Shown: in pieces, positions 1 to 11,428 of the stretch | Numbering within the stretch: the first letter of the stretch is position 1 | Layout: the number at the start of each line of letters is the position of its first letter | Source of the DNA: Entonaema liquescens | Lineage: Eukaryota; Ascomycota; Sordariomycetes; Xylariales; Xylariaceae | Length of the DNA stretch: 64,000 bases | Assembly (NCBI GenBank): GCA_902805475.1 | Contig: CADCSX010000012.1 | Coordinates: 992,001 to 1,056,000 of the forward strand | Direction of reading: 5' to 3' | The notes under the pieces: model-generated | Database searches by the model: none | What the model saw: the letters and a program-made list of their open reading frames with translations, nothing else | What the model was told of the DNA's origin: nothing | Made by a program: the position numbers and the translations under genes

Positions 1-1531
1 TATTCGTGGGGGTTTTTGGAAAACGTTATTATGTTCACGCTTCCGCTTGTGAAGTTCGGCCTGTGATGAGGCTGATGGAGAGTTGGGTGGGAATGCGGGT
101 TAGTGGGGTGGTTCTTTGACAAGGCGACCTTTACAATCTCAATTGCCTTTTATTCGTACATTTCTATAGGAGACCTTGATTGGAGAAGCACAGCCGCATC
201 TGCTAGAGCAAGCCACAGGACGAAGTAAAGTACTTCTGCTAAAGTACATGACTACCTAAGTACCTACTTACTACTTACATGTACCTAACTTACGTACTTA
301 AATAATTCAAAACAGCCACCTATGTAATAGACTACGTTTATCTTTATGCAATGTCTAGAATACAAATAGACAATGGAATAAAGAGGACATATCATGACGA
401 AATGTGTTTATTACTTACTAAACTAGTATAGAGATATAAAATCAAGAAAGACTTGCGAAGTACGTAGGTAGTTATTTGGAATGTATTTCCTTGCATAAAA
501 TAGACATGACGTTCTAGGACTATCTTATCAGATACGACCCGTGGCTGATAAGTTGTGGCTGAATACTTATATCATTACATCAATTGTCTAAACTCACAAG
601 AAGAAATACTCCTGCAACTAAGAAATCTAGAGCTTGAAGATGCAAAATTATAATCTAACGACATCTACAGTCGCATGCAACTAAACTACACCGCTGCATG
701 CGAAAGAAAATATAGAGGAAAATTGCAAGTGAGATGCACGATGCGTTGGTCAGACATGATGCTTAGGCTAGCGCGACCGTTATCGTTCTATGTTTGTGTG
801 AATACCTCATAGTAGTAGTATGTTATCGATGTCTTGAATGCATAATTCTAAGTTAGGCTTTTTTCATCAATGTTTATGCCTCGTGTTCATTGCGCATCTA
901 GAAGGAAAAAAAAGAAAAGGGGTAATCTACGAAATACTTGTATGTGCTAATTTGGAATAAGATAACAGGTAGGTTTTGTACTCTCAACTGGAAAGTACAT
1001 TTTAGGTTCAAAGAATAGAAATAAGGAGGCGCCTGTCGCGCAAGTACTGCTTTTGTCTTTTTTAGCGGGTGTTATCGCACCCCCGGGTTCCCCCTTTTCC
1101 CTTCCCCCTCTCCCCCAAAGTTGTTGCCCAAAATTGCGCGCCTCCAGGTTGCAGCCAATCAGGATTCGATATTACAGATAGTTACGGGCTAGGCTGGCTA
1201 GGAAGAAGGCGTAAGTCCCTTTTCGGTGGGGCGTCTTTCACACACTGACCCTCTGCACAACCTGCACAATCACTATTCTCACTTTGTTGTTGCTGCTCGG
1301 GCTGCCTGCGGCGTCCCAAGCAAAAATTTGCGCCCCAAACAATTCAACGTCACCTCATCCAAGACGATACTTTGGCCATCAAAACAATCCCCAAAACAAT
1401 ACCTTTACCTCTCAAAAAATTGATTTTTCATCGTCGCATGATCTAAACTTTTTGGTTCCCGAATTTTTTCGGGTTTTTTCCGACCTCATTGTCGATTTTT
1501 CCCCTACAATCCTTCTGCACCACTGACCGCC
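1..1531. other. Spacer and epl1 promoter region
   Basis: No gene is recognised. About 235-305 holds a cluster of TACCTA/TACTTA-type words. A C-rich pyrimidine tract lies at about 1079-1121, and a CCAAT box (in GCAGCCAATC) at 1155-1159, some 375 bases before the epl1 start. Short ORFs at 1226-1526 have no codon bias or recognisable content and probably lie in the 5' UTR. Confidence 0.6.
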
Positions 1532-3382
1532 ATGTCGACCCGGAAAGTGCGATACAAGAAACTTAACATCAAAACCCCTCTACCCGTACTTCGCGAAGAC
1601 CAAATAGACCCCAACGAATACGAATCTCTCACAACCGAATCACAAATCGCGACTGGTGTCGAACAGGCCGAGGAAAATGTGAGTTATCGATACTTTTCTT
1701 ACCTTTCATATGCATGTCACGTGATACGTCACGTGCTACAGCCTATCCTGGTCTTACCTGTTTTTGATATCAAGATATATCAACTTATAATAGGGTACAA
1801 CTACCACTTACCAAAGGCTAACCATGCCTACCAATAGGAATACCATCTGCAAGCTGCCCTTAGGGGGGTTGGTGCAAGCACGGATAATGAAATCCCAGTC
1901 CCGCCGCCGCAGAAGAGCGAGGCGGACTATAATGAGCTGTATCCCACACCATATGTAGAGCCCAGAAATTACATAAAGTTCTCTGAAACTGTTGAGGAGA
2001 CCCTCGGCTGTCTCTATGATATGACTACAGAGGATGAGGAATATCTCAAGTCATACAATACTAAGTGGACAGGGAATACTCAACTTTCGGAGGATGACTT
2101 CGAGCGGATAATGGAAGTATTCGAGGATACCGCCGCAGAGCAAGCTCCCTTTGCTGCAGTTGACAATACAGTAGTGCCCTTTGACGTTATGGCCCAGGCT
2201 ATGAACCACATAGTCCCCGCCAAGCTCATTCAAGCACATGCTAAGAATATCTATGAGTACTGGAAGACTCAACGGCAGGTGAGCGGCAACAGGACTCTGC
2301 ATCCCTCGCTCAAGTTCGAGACCCACCAAGAGCATGATGATATGGACCCTTACGTCTGTTTCCGAAGACGTGAAGTTCGGCAGACGAGAAAGACGAGGGC
2401 ACGCGATGCGCAGGTGAGCGACAAGTTAAAGAAATTGCGTAGGGAGCTGGAAGATGCACGACAGCTCGTTGTCTTCTCATACCAGCGAGAGATATTCAAG
2501 CGGGAGCTTTTGCGCAGCGATAGATCTGTCTTCGAACAGCGAAACAGCCTTAAGGAGACTAAGAGTCGCCTCGGCATCAAAGGTGACGACGAAGACTTCT
2601 ATAACGCTAGACCGCAGAAACGGCCTAAGTTAGAAGCCCAACAGCCAGCGCGCGCTGGTCCCCATGGTCAACTTCGTCTAGTTGTCCGCCCTGACGGAGG
2701 ACGAACAGTGGAACCTGCCGACCTTGCCGTCTTGGCTGACAAGCTTGCTGAGAAGGAGAATGAGTTGCGTAACGATGTCGAGAATAAGATTCAAAATCAT
2801 CGGAGATGGAACAACAACTATGTGGACCTTACTGCAGACCCATTACCCCCAGTCAAGGAAGAGAAAGAGCCAAGCTTTAGGCCAGCAAAGACTACTTATT
2901 TGATGACTCCACCGGCATCTGCATCGGATTCCATGGAGCAAGACGAGGTCACCCCGTTGGATTCGTTTAAATCGCTCCAACAAATCAGTGCCAGTAGTTT
3001 CAGCCTAGGTGGCACGGAACCCGAGGAGATGTCTTCGTACCGTCGCCGTATAGGACGGTTAAATCGCTTATTTATTGACCGTCGACCACCCAAGTTCAAT
3101 GGGCACAACAGTCCTCCGCATGAGATGGACTTTACCCAAAGTGACCGTTGGAAATACGACCAGGATGATGATGATGAAGATGACCAACCGGTGTATGAAG
3201 TGGACCCCAACAGTTCTCGTCAGATGAAATTCCGCTCAACAATACCACCTTCACCCTTCTTGTTTAAGCGGCAAGGCGTCGATCCTGCTACGCTTCAGGC
3301 AAGCAATGTAAATCGTCAAGCTCTCCCACAACCGCAAGCGCCAACGGCGCAACCTCAACCACAGCGACCACCTCAGACCTAA
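1532..3382 (+). CDS. epl1: Enhancer of polycomb-like protein 1 (NuA4 subunit)
   Basis: Scaffold subunit of the NuA4 histone acetyltransferase, which acetylates nucleosomal H4/H2A in the nucleus. Exons are 1532-1678 and 1838-3382; the intron 1679-1837 starts GTGAGT, has a GCTAAC branch site and ends AATAG. The spliced protein is 563 residues. The N-terminus starts MSTRKVRYKK and carries the EPcA-type conserved block: a basic start, then a YxELYPTPY-like stretch and CLYDMTTEDEEYL just after the splice. A basic Arg-rich helix follows near residues 190-240, and the C-terminus is Gln/Pro-rich and disordered. A run of Asp/Glu codons lies near 3165-3185. Splicing joins the frames exactly, and the conserved motif spans the junction. 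Another NuA4 subunit, tra1, is 30 kb away. Confidence 0.93.
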
Positions 3383-5773
3383 GCCTGACAGGTCTAATAT
3401 TAGAGGTATTGGTGGAGACCGAAACTTAGCACGCAGAGAATGGTCAACTTTGGGTAATAAAATCCCAAGTAACGAGCAGCCGTCCTTCTCTCAGGGGCCT
3501 GCTCGATACATAACCGTACCATATCTTTTAGAAATGTGAGTGCACTTATTCCGTCCTGCAAACGGAGGCAGGCACGAGTCGTATCGACCCCAAGTGCACT
3601 CCATTCGGCGATATTTTGAGCATAAATAAAAGTGCTCTGCAAGATTTTGCCGTTGGGACCAACAATTACCAATGGACCCATCTCCTCCCGGCCAGCTTTT
3701 ACAAGTTCGCATCTGCAACCTGTACATATTCTTGCGAACATATGAGCTGAACCATGATGGCATGATGGCAAATCGGGAAGGGTGGCTCATCCTTGTTTCG
3801 GTGTAATATATAGTGCTCAGAGCGATATGCATAGCCAGCGGAGTTAGGGGTGCTAAAACATGATGTTTAGGGCTCCAAATATTGAAAGGAGCAGAGAGCA
3901 TCAATGTATCAATACAAGTACCCTGTGTCCTATCTATGTCCGTGTTTATTTTTGACTGGTTGGTGAAGCTTCTGTTCGTGTTCGTCAATTATTTCCGTGA
4001 AGTCGTAGAGCCTGAATGCGATGGCAAGCGATTATGCACCTAATAGGTCGGCCAAAGGCTTTGCGCTGGAGTAACTGTCGACAAGTTGCGCCACTCTCCT
4101 CGAGGTGCTGCCTGCGGCTGAAACAATGACTACTCTTATTCCTCGGTCAGGAAGTCCCATCGCGGCAAGTATGAAGCTTGGGCAAGATCAGCCATGGGGT
4201 AATACGGTCTTGTGTATTCTCGTTTCTCAGTTCCCCTGATTGATAACTACCACAGGGGGCCTTGGAGCTCACTAGGATAGTCACAATTTAGCACATATGC
4301 ACCTAAAAAAAAAAAAGTAGCACGAAAAATTTCGAAAGTAAAAAATCAGATAGAAAGCTAATCTCAAGTGTTGAAGCTTGATGTCGTAGATCAAGGATCT
4401 TACAGGAGATCTAGCATCTGACGTCGGAGATACCGTGCGGAGAAAGTGGTATGTATGCATGGATATTGCGACTCTAACCGAAAGCTAGGCGAGGACTTAC
4501 CAACCAATATATACCTGGCCTCTGGATGACTAGAGGCGGATTTAAGCACGAAAATGTTGCGCTCTGCATAGCTCGCAAAGTAACTGGTGTAAGATATGTG
4601 TTGCGTTCATGTCAGCGACCTCGGCGCACTGCCACGACCTCGAGGGAATCCTTCTTGGGTAAGCAGGTATGCCCGGGCATAACCCGCCGCAGGGTCACGA
4701 CGACGATATAATATTAGGATACTTGAAAGCGTAGTAGTGATATAGAGACAATCCGCTCCTTTCCAGCGCCGATATTTCTCTAGTCAGTTGTGTGTGTGAC
4801 ATGGAGCTAGATCAGGTGGAGAGAGTCTGGGAATTCGCAGTCGCAGGATTGCTAATCTGCAGAAGCTCGCAACGGGTAAATAGCTTAGAAGATAGCGCCA
4901 TTGTCGTGAATAACAGGATATTTCAAGTTTCGAGAAGGCCGAGAATCCTAAGTGTATCTTGTTATCTGCAAGAAGGAAAAAATGTTAGCCATGGTTGGAA
5001 GACGGGCTAAAAGGGTGCTCGTCTCGGATTACCGACCAGAAATGGCGAATCGCTACACATGCAAATGCAGCTCCTGTTTAAAAAAGCACATGGACAGGAG
5101 AGATACATAGTCGAGACACAAGGAATAAAAAGGATTTCGAAGAATGGACAAGGTGAAAAAATAACATGGGGAGGATCTGATAAGTTTGTGGGACGGAGGG
5201 CAAAAGAGGTTGGAAGGTAAAAGGTAAAAGGCGATTTGGTAATATTTCTCCTTGGTGCTAAAGGAACTGAAGGTTATTATTACCCGTTCAAGAACATTAG
5301 GTGAGTAAGTGCGGTTGCCCCCACTCTAGCGCAACTCGATTTAGTACCTAAACTTTAAGGCGCCGAAGATCCACTATGAACCTGCACACTAGCCGAATAG
5401 GGGAGCACATCTATCGATAAGGGTCGTCCTGCTTAAAGATTTAGTCGTCATTGGAGGGGGGGTCCTGTTTTGACCCTGCGTTCCCGCTCTTACATGGCAG
5501 ATAGAGATAGGCGAAAGACCCCACCGCGAGATAGCCTCATAGTTACATACTTTCTTATACAGATCTATTACTTATACAAAACTTTATATCATAGAAACCC
5601 CAAACATAATACTATTATAACCATATATTCTAAACGGGATACGAATAGCTATATTAGAAGCCCTCAAACTTAAAAACCCATTAGCAGCATCTGGGTTAGC
5701 TATCTCGGCTATTCATATCAAAGGTAGCCCCGCAGTCAGCGCAGCGCCATATCCCATCCCAACAAGAACAGCC
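3383..5773. other. Gene-poor spacer, epl1 to kae1
   Basis: No confident gene. A 123-codon open frame on the minus strand (3400-3771) overlaps the likely epl1 3' UTR and is not recognised. A run of A lies near 4305-4317. Other frames are short and broken by stops. Confidence 0.5.
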
Positions 5774-6883
5774 ATGGCGAAGCAGCAGCAGCAACAGCAC
5801 ACCCCCGGCCCCCTCCTATCCATCGGCTGCGAAGGCAGCGCCAACAAGCTCGGCATCGGGATAATATCGCACGACCCTATCACGGGACAATCCGCCATCC
5901 TAGCCAACATCCGCGACACCTTCGTCAGCCCGCCGGGGACAGGATTCCTGCCCAAAGACACGGCGCGGCACCACCGTGCATTCTTCGCGCGCGTCGCGCG
6001 CGCAGCCTCTCCGCAGCCGGAATCTCCCGTCCCGCGGAACAGCTAAGCTGCGTGAGCTATACCAAGGGCCCGGGATGGGCGCGCCGCTACAATCAGTGGC
6101 CGTAGCCGCGCGCACGCTCGCGCTGCTCTGGGACCTACCGCTCGTCGGCGTGAACCACTGCGTCGGGCACATCGAGATGGGGCGGGAGATCACGGGGCCT
6201 CGGACCCGGTGGTGCTGTACGTGTCGGGCGGGAACACGCAGGTGATCGCGTACGCGGAGCGGCGGTACCGGATCTTCGGCGAGACGCTGGATATTGCCGT
6301 GGGGAACTGCCTCGACCGGTTCGCGCGTACCCTGGAGATAAGCAACGACCCGGCTCCGGGGTATAATATCGAGTTGCTCGCTCGACGGTCTGAGGGCCGT
6401 GTTTTGCTCGACTTGCCGTACGCCGTGAAGGGTATGGACTGTAGTTTCAGCGGGATCTTGACGGCTGCCGATTCGCTGGCCGCGCAGATGCGCGAGCAGG
6501 AGGCGCGACTTGCCGCGGGCGAGGAGGTCAAGGAAGAGGATAGGATTACGCCTGAGGACCTGTGCTACAGTCTGCAGGAGACTATTTTTGCCATGCTCGT
6601 CGAAATCACCGAGCGTGCCATGGCGCATGTGGGCAGTAACCAGGTGCTTATTGTAGGTGGCGTTGGGTGCAACGAGCGTTTACAAGAGATGATGGGACAG
6701 ATGGCCAAGGAGAGAGGTGGAAGCGTATATGCGACAGACGAGCGTTTCTGTATTGACAACGGCATTATGATCGCTCATGCAGGTCTATTGGCATACGAGA
6801 CGGGATTCCGTACACCGTTAGAGGAGAGTACTTGTACGCAACGATTCAGAACAGACGAAGTTTATGTTAAATGGAGAGATTAA
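5774..6883 (+). CDS. kae1: tRNA N6-adenosine threonylcarbamoyltransferase Kae1 (frame broken three times)
   Basis: Catalytic subunit of the EKC/KEOPS complex, which transfers the threonylcarbamoyl group to A37 of ANN-decoding tRNAs (t6A). The homologous reading runs through three frames. It starts at 5774 with a Gln-rich leader, then [12 protein letters not shown] and [19 protein letters not shown]. It moves to a frame reading AAGIS..SYTKGPG at about 6010-6072, then to a frame with [15 protein letters not shown] at about 6075-6196, and returns to the first frame for [16 protein letters not shown] and [10 protein letters not shown]. Each step needs one extra base: at about 6000-6012 (CGCGCG tract), 6070-6075 (GGGCCCGGG) and 6193-6197 (GGGG). 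The three losses sum to three, so the C-terminus is back in frame; about 370 residues if restored. The metal-ligand HxxxH motif and ATPase motifs are intact. Either three sequence errors or a very recent pseudogene; error is favoured because kae1 is a single-copy core gene. The locus is much more GC-rich than its surroundings. Confidence 0.88.
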
Positions 6884-7334
6884 GAACAGTCCCAACATGC
6901 CCAACTGTGATCATGCCGGGTTTCTTTAAATTTATTACCAGTATTGTCTAAAAGGATTACATATGTCCTGCCTGCGCAGCTATAACCTTTACATCATACG
7001 CATCCGTCTATGGTTTCATGACATCGTGTTATCCTCATAACAACCCTTTTTATGGTTCGAATCATCGCGTAATGCATTCTACACGAGCAACCCAACAACT
7101 CGGCTCTGCCCTTGCTAATGCAAAACACATCGCACTAATTGTTGCAGCACTCCAACATCCGGAGTTGTGTTTTAAGCACAGCATATAGGGCTTCTCCACT
7201 GACTGTCCTAATTGCAAGCCCATGAAGGTGACATCTTATCCTCATTAAATAAGCTCCCGTACAATAGGAAACGTGACGTATTCCAGGAACATCCGACACA
7301 ATCTAATGCTTTTTACCACAAATATTGAAGAAGA
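6884..7334. other. Convergent 3' spacer, kae1 / SNF1 beta
   Basis: AT-rich 3' flanks of two convergent genes. No further coding or structural signal seen. Confidence 0.5.
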
Positions 7335-8897
7335 TTATTCATTCTTCGTGGCCTTGTAAATAATTGTAGTTACGTACTTTATACACGTTAGCATTGACAG
7401 CTTAAGAATGTGGTTACTGGAGACATCATACCTTATTCTGGTACCTGGTAGTGGCCGATACGGCAAGAACATTGTTCTTAATACTACAAGTAGCCAGGTG
7501 ATTAAGCACGGTGTGGTTTGGCATATTCAGGACGCTATTGTCATCCTTGATGAGTGTGACATTGTTCATAATTGGCTTACTCAAGAAACCAGGCAGGCTG
7601 GGCGGTGGTGGGAGTCGTTCGAGGGCTAAGGAGGAAAGTCTATATGACGAAGAATCTTCGGGCTGGTCAAAATCGTCTAAATACTGGGGGATCTTGCCAG
7701 AGAAGCTCTCAATCGGATCTATGACCTTCTGCTGGGGACCCCTAGCAGCATCGTCGTGTGAGGGTTGCCTCGAGGGAAGAGATAAAGCAGCTTCATTCGA
7801 CTTGGGAACACCAACATCTAACGGAACGTTCCGCGAGTCGCTATCTTCTCCGCTTACTTCAATATAGTTTACCAGATTATTTCCAAAATCGACAGTAGTA
7901 GGCAGGTCTGGTGACGTCTGCATATTACCATCGACTAGAAATTTTATATGATGCGTGCCCGGGAAAACGGGTATTACCGTCTCCAGCACATCCTCCCTAT
8001 CTTTACTGTAGTTCGAAAAAGTGTCAGCAGTCAATAATCAAGAATCGCACGTGCTTAACCGATGCTACCTAGCGTACGAGGTCGTCGCCTGGCAGCCAAA
8101 TACCTAAAGTCAAATTGATAACCGCGAGAAGACAAAACTCACGATGGAAGTAATCGTTGTTTCCTACTCCATTGGAACGGTGTTCCTGTGACATAAACCT
8201 TCTGACCACCTCGCGACCACTCGATCCGAGTTGGTATCGTGGGTCTCGTCTTATCGACCCGAAGTTCTTCGGTGTCATCCTCGTCAGTCGCATTACTTAG
8301 TCCTGATGTACGGCGAGGTAGGCTGGCCGAATCCTCGAGAGATGCAACGTCGTCGACAGCTTTGACGTCAGCATCACTTGGCGCAATGATTGGCGACCCG
8401 GGAGTATGGATCTCTTCCTCTATGGGGAGTGGTAGGCGCGGCGGCCGAGTGTTATGATAGGACATATCCTGGATGCTGCTGGATGTGGGGCCTGATATTA
8501 AGCTCTCCTCGTACTGGGAATCGTGGGCGTATGATGAGTCCTGTTCCGAGTGGGAAGAGGAGAAGGGAACGGCTACAGGCTTGGAGTGTTCATCTTTAAT
8601 CTCGGCAGGCTTCGGCTTCTGCTCGGGAACCTTGGTAGGGATAGTAGAGTGGTAAGAGCTAGCCGAAGGTGAGGACGAGTTAAGTATAGAGAGCGGTCTC
8701 GAATTCTTATTAAGTATCGAAGTACCGGTTGCCTGGATAGTCGAGGCTTCGGGGGAGGCTGGTGACCTGATGTGCTGGTTATGGATTGATACCAGGTTCT
8801 TGGGTTGGTTCTTGGAAGCCCTGGGAGAATCGTGCGACGAAGACGAGGCAGTAGTGGGGGTAGCCGGCTTCGAGGTTGACGAAGGGTTGTTTCCCAT
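7335..8897 (-). CDS. gal83: SNF1/AMPK protein kinase beta subunit (Gal83/Sip2 type)
   Basis: Scaffold and targeting subunit of the SNF1 glucose-sensing kinase. Exons in coding order are 8897-8143, 8005-7432 and 7376-7335, with introns of 137 and 55 bases; 456 residues. The start MGNNPSS fits an N-myristoylation signal (Gly2, Ser6/7). Residues up to about 220 are Ser/Pro-rich and disordered. A glycogen-binding CBM48 domain starts near residue 224 (IEWSRGGQKVYVTGT) and spans the first intron, continuing with FPGTHHIKFLVDG and TSPDLPTTVDFGNNLVNYIEV. The C-terminal ASC domain that binds the alpha and gamma subunits ends with NHLATCSIKNNVLAVSATTR. Without the second intron the protein would stop at QNKV; the 14-codon last exon restores the usual YVTTIIYKAT ending before TAA. 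Splice phases are consistent throughout. Confidence 0.92.
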
Positions 8898-10642
8898 TGT
8901 TTGGCGTGGGGGACTGGGGAGGAAAGGATTTCCCCCCTTTGACGGTTAGGCTTGCTTTGCTTGTTCCTATGGGAATCTAGAAAGGGGGCTATGGACTACG
9001 GGTAATGTGTAATGGGTAATGGGTATTGGGTATTGGGTGTCGGGCATAGGGCAATGAGCAATGGGCAATGGGGAATGGGGAAATTGTTTCAATGGTATGG
9101 TTCAATGATCAATGGCGGGGAAAGCCAGAAGCTGACGGGGCGGGATGTGGTGCTTGGGATGCGTGGTGCGTCGTAGGCCGTGGGCGGTTGCGCGGGTGCC
9201 GCAAAGAGCAGCGGTGTGATTGAAGAGGATTTGCTAGATTTGCCTTGATTTGCTTGGATTTGTCGGAAGTGAGTCAAGCTGAGGACGAGTAAACGTGGAT
9301 CATGGTAAGTAAAAATTGGTCATGAGACCGTTTTCGCGATTTTGAGTAGTTGGAGCGATGAGACAACAAAAAAAAAAAACAAAGCACGGGGAACGATTGG
9401 GCAGTTGGGGAAGATCTAAACGAGGAAGGACGAGGTTCAGGTCCAAGTTTAGGTTGTCTAGGTTGTTTCTAAGTGTCGTTTCCCATGATAACCGCGAATC
9501 CAATCAATCGATATCCCTGTTCTTCCCTGCTCCTCCCCTGCCCGCCTTAGTCCCCGGTCAGTAAAATCGCGCACGGGCCATTCCGAATATCACCGCAAGG
9601 GTCCAAGTACCAAAATATGTAATATAATCAGGCTAGTTCAGGTACTTCACTTAGGTATCTAGCCTTAGCTGCCTTAGGTACATAAGTTACTTACCTGAGG
9701 TACCTATAACTAACTATTCTGAAGTGATGATTTCATCATTCATACCATAACTTATACCAACATATACGGGTTCTATACAATGATCTGACGACATATTCCA
9801 CTAAGAAGGGAACTATAAAAGAAAGACTCATTCATATACATATTAACCGAATATATCCGTCTTATCTGCTGCCAAACGATAACAAAGACATTTTAATCTA
9901 TACATGCATGCATCACGAAATATATGTCCCCCTCGTCGAGGTCAGTCAGCGGTGAACACTGGCTGGTAATATGATCCAGCCCAACCAGTTTGGATATTAT
10001 AATTCCCAACTGCATTGCATATATGTACCCAGATACGAAATGTTATGTAGTCCCTTGGCTGCACGTGGAATTTCAATTACATAACGGGTCCTGAGCCTCT
10101 CTTCTAACCCAGACCACTCCCACGTCTCAAAAATTCCATTTAATACATTCCCCGGAAGCCATATGCAAGCTTCGATCGACTGGAGCACCTTTCTAGTTTA
10201 ACAGCTCCAACTTTACCCCAAATCAGATCGGAACAACGGGTTCACCCTTCGTCCGTGCTACCGAAGATAGACTGGGGCTTGTAAGTGGTTCGAATTCGAG
10301 ATCCCACAATCCTATCGGGCAACGGCAACAGGACACCAAAAGTGGTACGGTACATGTGCATGGTACGCGTTCTGTGGTACCTGAATAGATCATCTGAATC
10401 TGCAGCTGTGCGTTGCCAAGACCAGGAGCGTCACCCTCGTCATACCTTATCCGACGACATCAATAACTCGGTCAAGGGAACGACATAACTAATAGTTAAA
10501 CTAATACACCAGGAACAATTCTGCAACCTAGGGGTTTTTCGCCGGTCGAATTTCTATAAGCTCTCCAGTTTAGAAATACACAAGAGAGATCATCGGTCAC
10601 GCCGTCCCCAGTCTATTTAGGCCACGAGGCCAATCCCCAGCA
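8898..10642. other. Divergent promoter region, SNF1 beta / membrane protein
   Basis: Holds a degenerate GGGTATT/AATGGGT tandem array at about 9001-9082 and a cluster of TACCTTAGG/GGTACCT words at about 9640-9715. Short ORFs (for example 9997-10188, minus) are not recognised. No RNA gene seen. Confidence 0.5.
9001..9082. repeat. Degenerate short tandem repeat (GGGTATT / AATGGGT / AATGGGC)
   Basis: About ten imperfect 7-8 base units rich in GGG separated by A/T-rich triplets, roughly 100-190 bases upstream of the SNF1 beta start codon. This is a minisatellite-like tract, possibly transcribed as 5' UTR. It is not the fungal telomere repeat TTAGGG. Confidence 0.7.
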
Positions 10643-11428
10643 ATGGATTGGCTAAAGCTCCTGAAGCCCTTGCAGACCTTTGGCACCTCGTTCCTGTATC
10701 CCACGCTCATACTGATATGGAAGTTGTGCTATATCGTCACAATACCTCTGCGCTATCCAATCTATTATCTCTTTAATTTTATCGTATTCCTCTTATCTCC
10801 CGTCTGGTATATGCTTCACTCGATCTCAAGTACGACCCTAGCTGTTATGGGTTTGGTCGCTAAGCTTAAGGTATTTTCTTATAGCCTCCCCCGTGACACC
10901 CCTCATAACCTTCCCTGGTAGATAATAAGGCTCGGATGCTAATCGTAAGATAGTACCTTTATATTTACGTAAGGACATCCATTTGTAATAACATAATACT
11001 TGGGGGCGACGCTACCATACTGACCCTGTCACTCAATATAGCTCGCCTGGGCAGCTATTATAGGTATATGCGCCGGCTGCGCGCTCTATGGGACGTCCAG
11101 TCTCGTCTTTGTTACACTAGGCGTCGATGCATCACAGGACAAAGACTCGGGTTATTTCGGGACGCGTAAAGCTCTGCCCTCATATGACGAAGACGAGGAA
11201 TCTCTTGAATTAGACTCCGGTACTCGTTCCGGGGACAGTTCCAGCAAGCTATCCGCAGCTGGTCCAACCACTAGACGCATAAGATCAAAGCAGAAAGTAA
11301 AAGACGATACGCATGAGATATTCGAAAGACAGTGGAAGCTGCTAAGGTCTTCTGAGAAGCCTAAGAGGCGGCGTAGGGGGTTGCTTTCTCAGACGATTCA
11401 TGAGGAAAGCAGTAGCGACTTTTCGTAA
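10643..11428 (+). CDS. Small membrane protein, unknown function
   Basis: Two exons, 10643-10870 and 11042-11428, joined in phase 0 across a 171-base intron (GTATTT...ATATAG); 204 residues. I do not recognise the family. The first 76 residues are strongly hydrophobic, with two or three membrane segments at about 15-35 and 38-60. Exon 2 adds another hydrophobic Ala/Gly/Cys-rich segment near 78-98. The remaining roughly 105 residues are charged and Ser-rich with an acidic patch (YDEDEESLELD) and a basic patch (KPKRRRRG), suggesting a cytosolic or nucleoplasmic tail. Gene prediction is supported by matching splice phase, the hydrophobic pattern continuing across the junction, and a 129-codon second exon. 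An endoplasmic reticulum or nuclear membrane location is only a guess. Confidence 0.7.

Noticed and set aside
3400..3771. 123-codon frame, minus strand, after epl1
   Set aside because: Not recognised, no splice or context support, and it overlaps the likely 3' UTR of epl1.
7050..7066. GGTTCGAATC, resembling a tRNA T-loop B box
   Set aside because: No acceptor stem or A box at the proper distance; no cloverleaf can be drawn.
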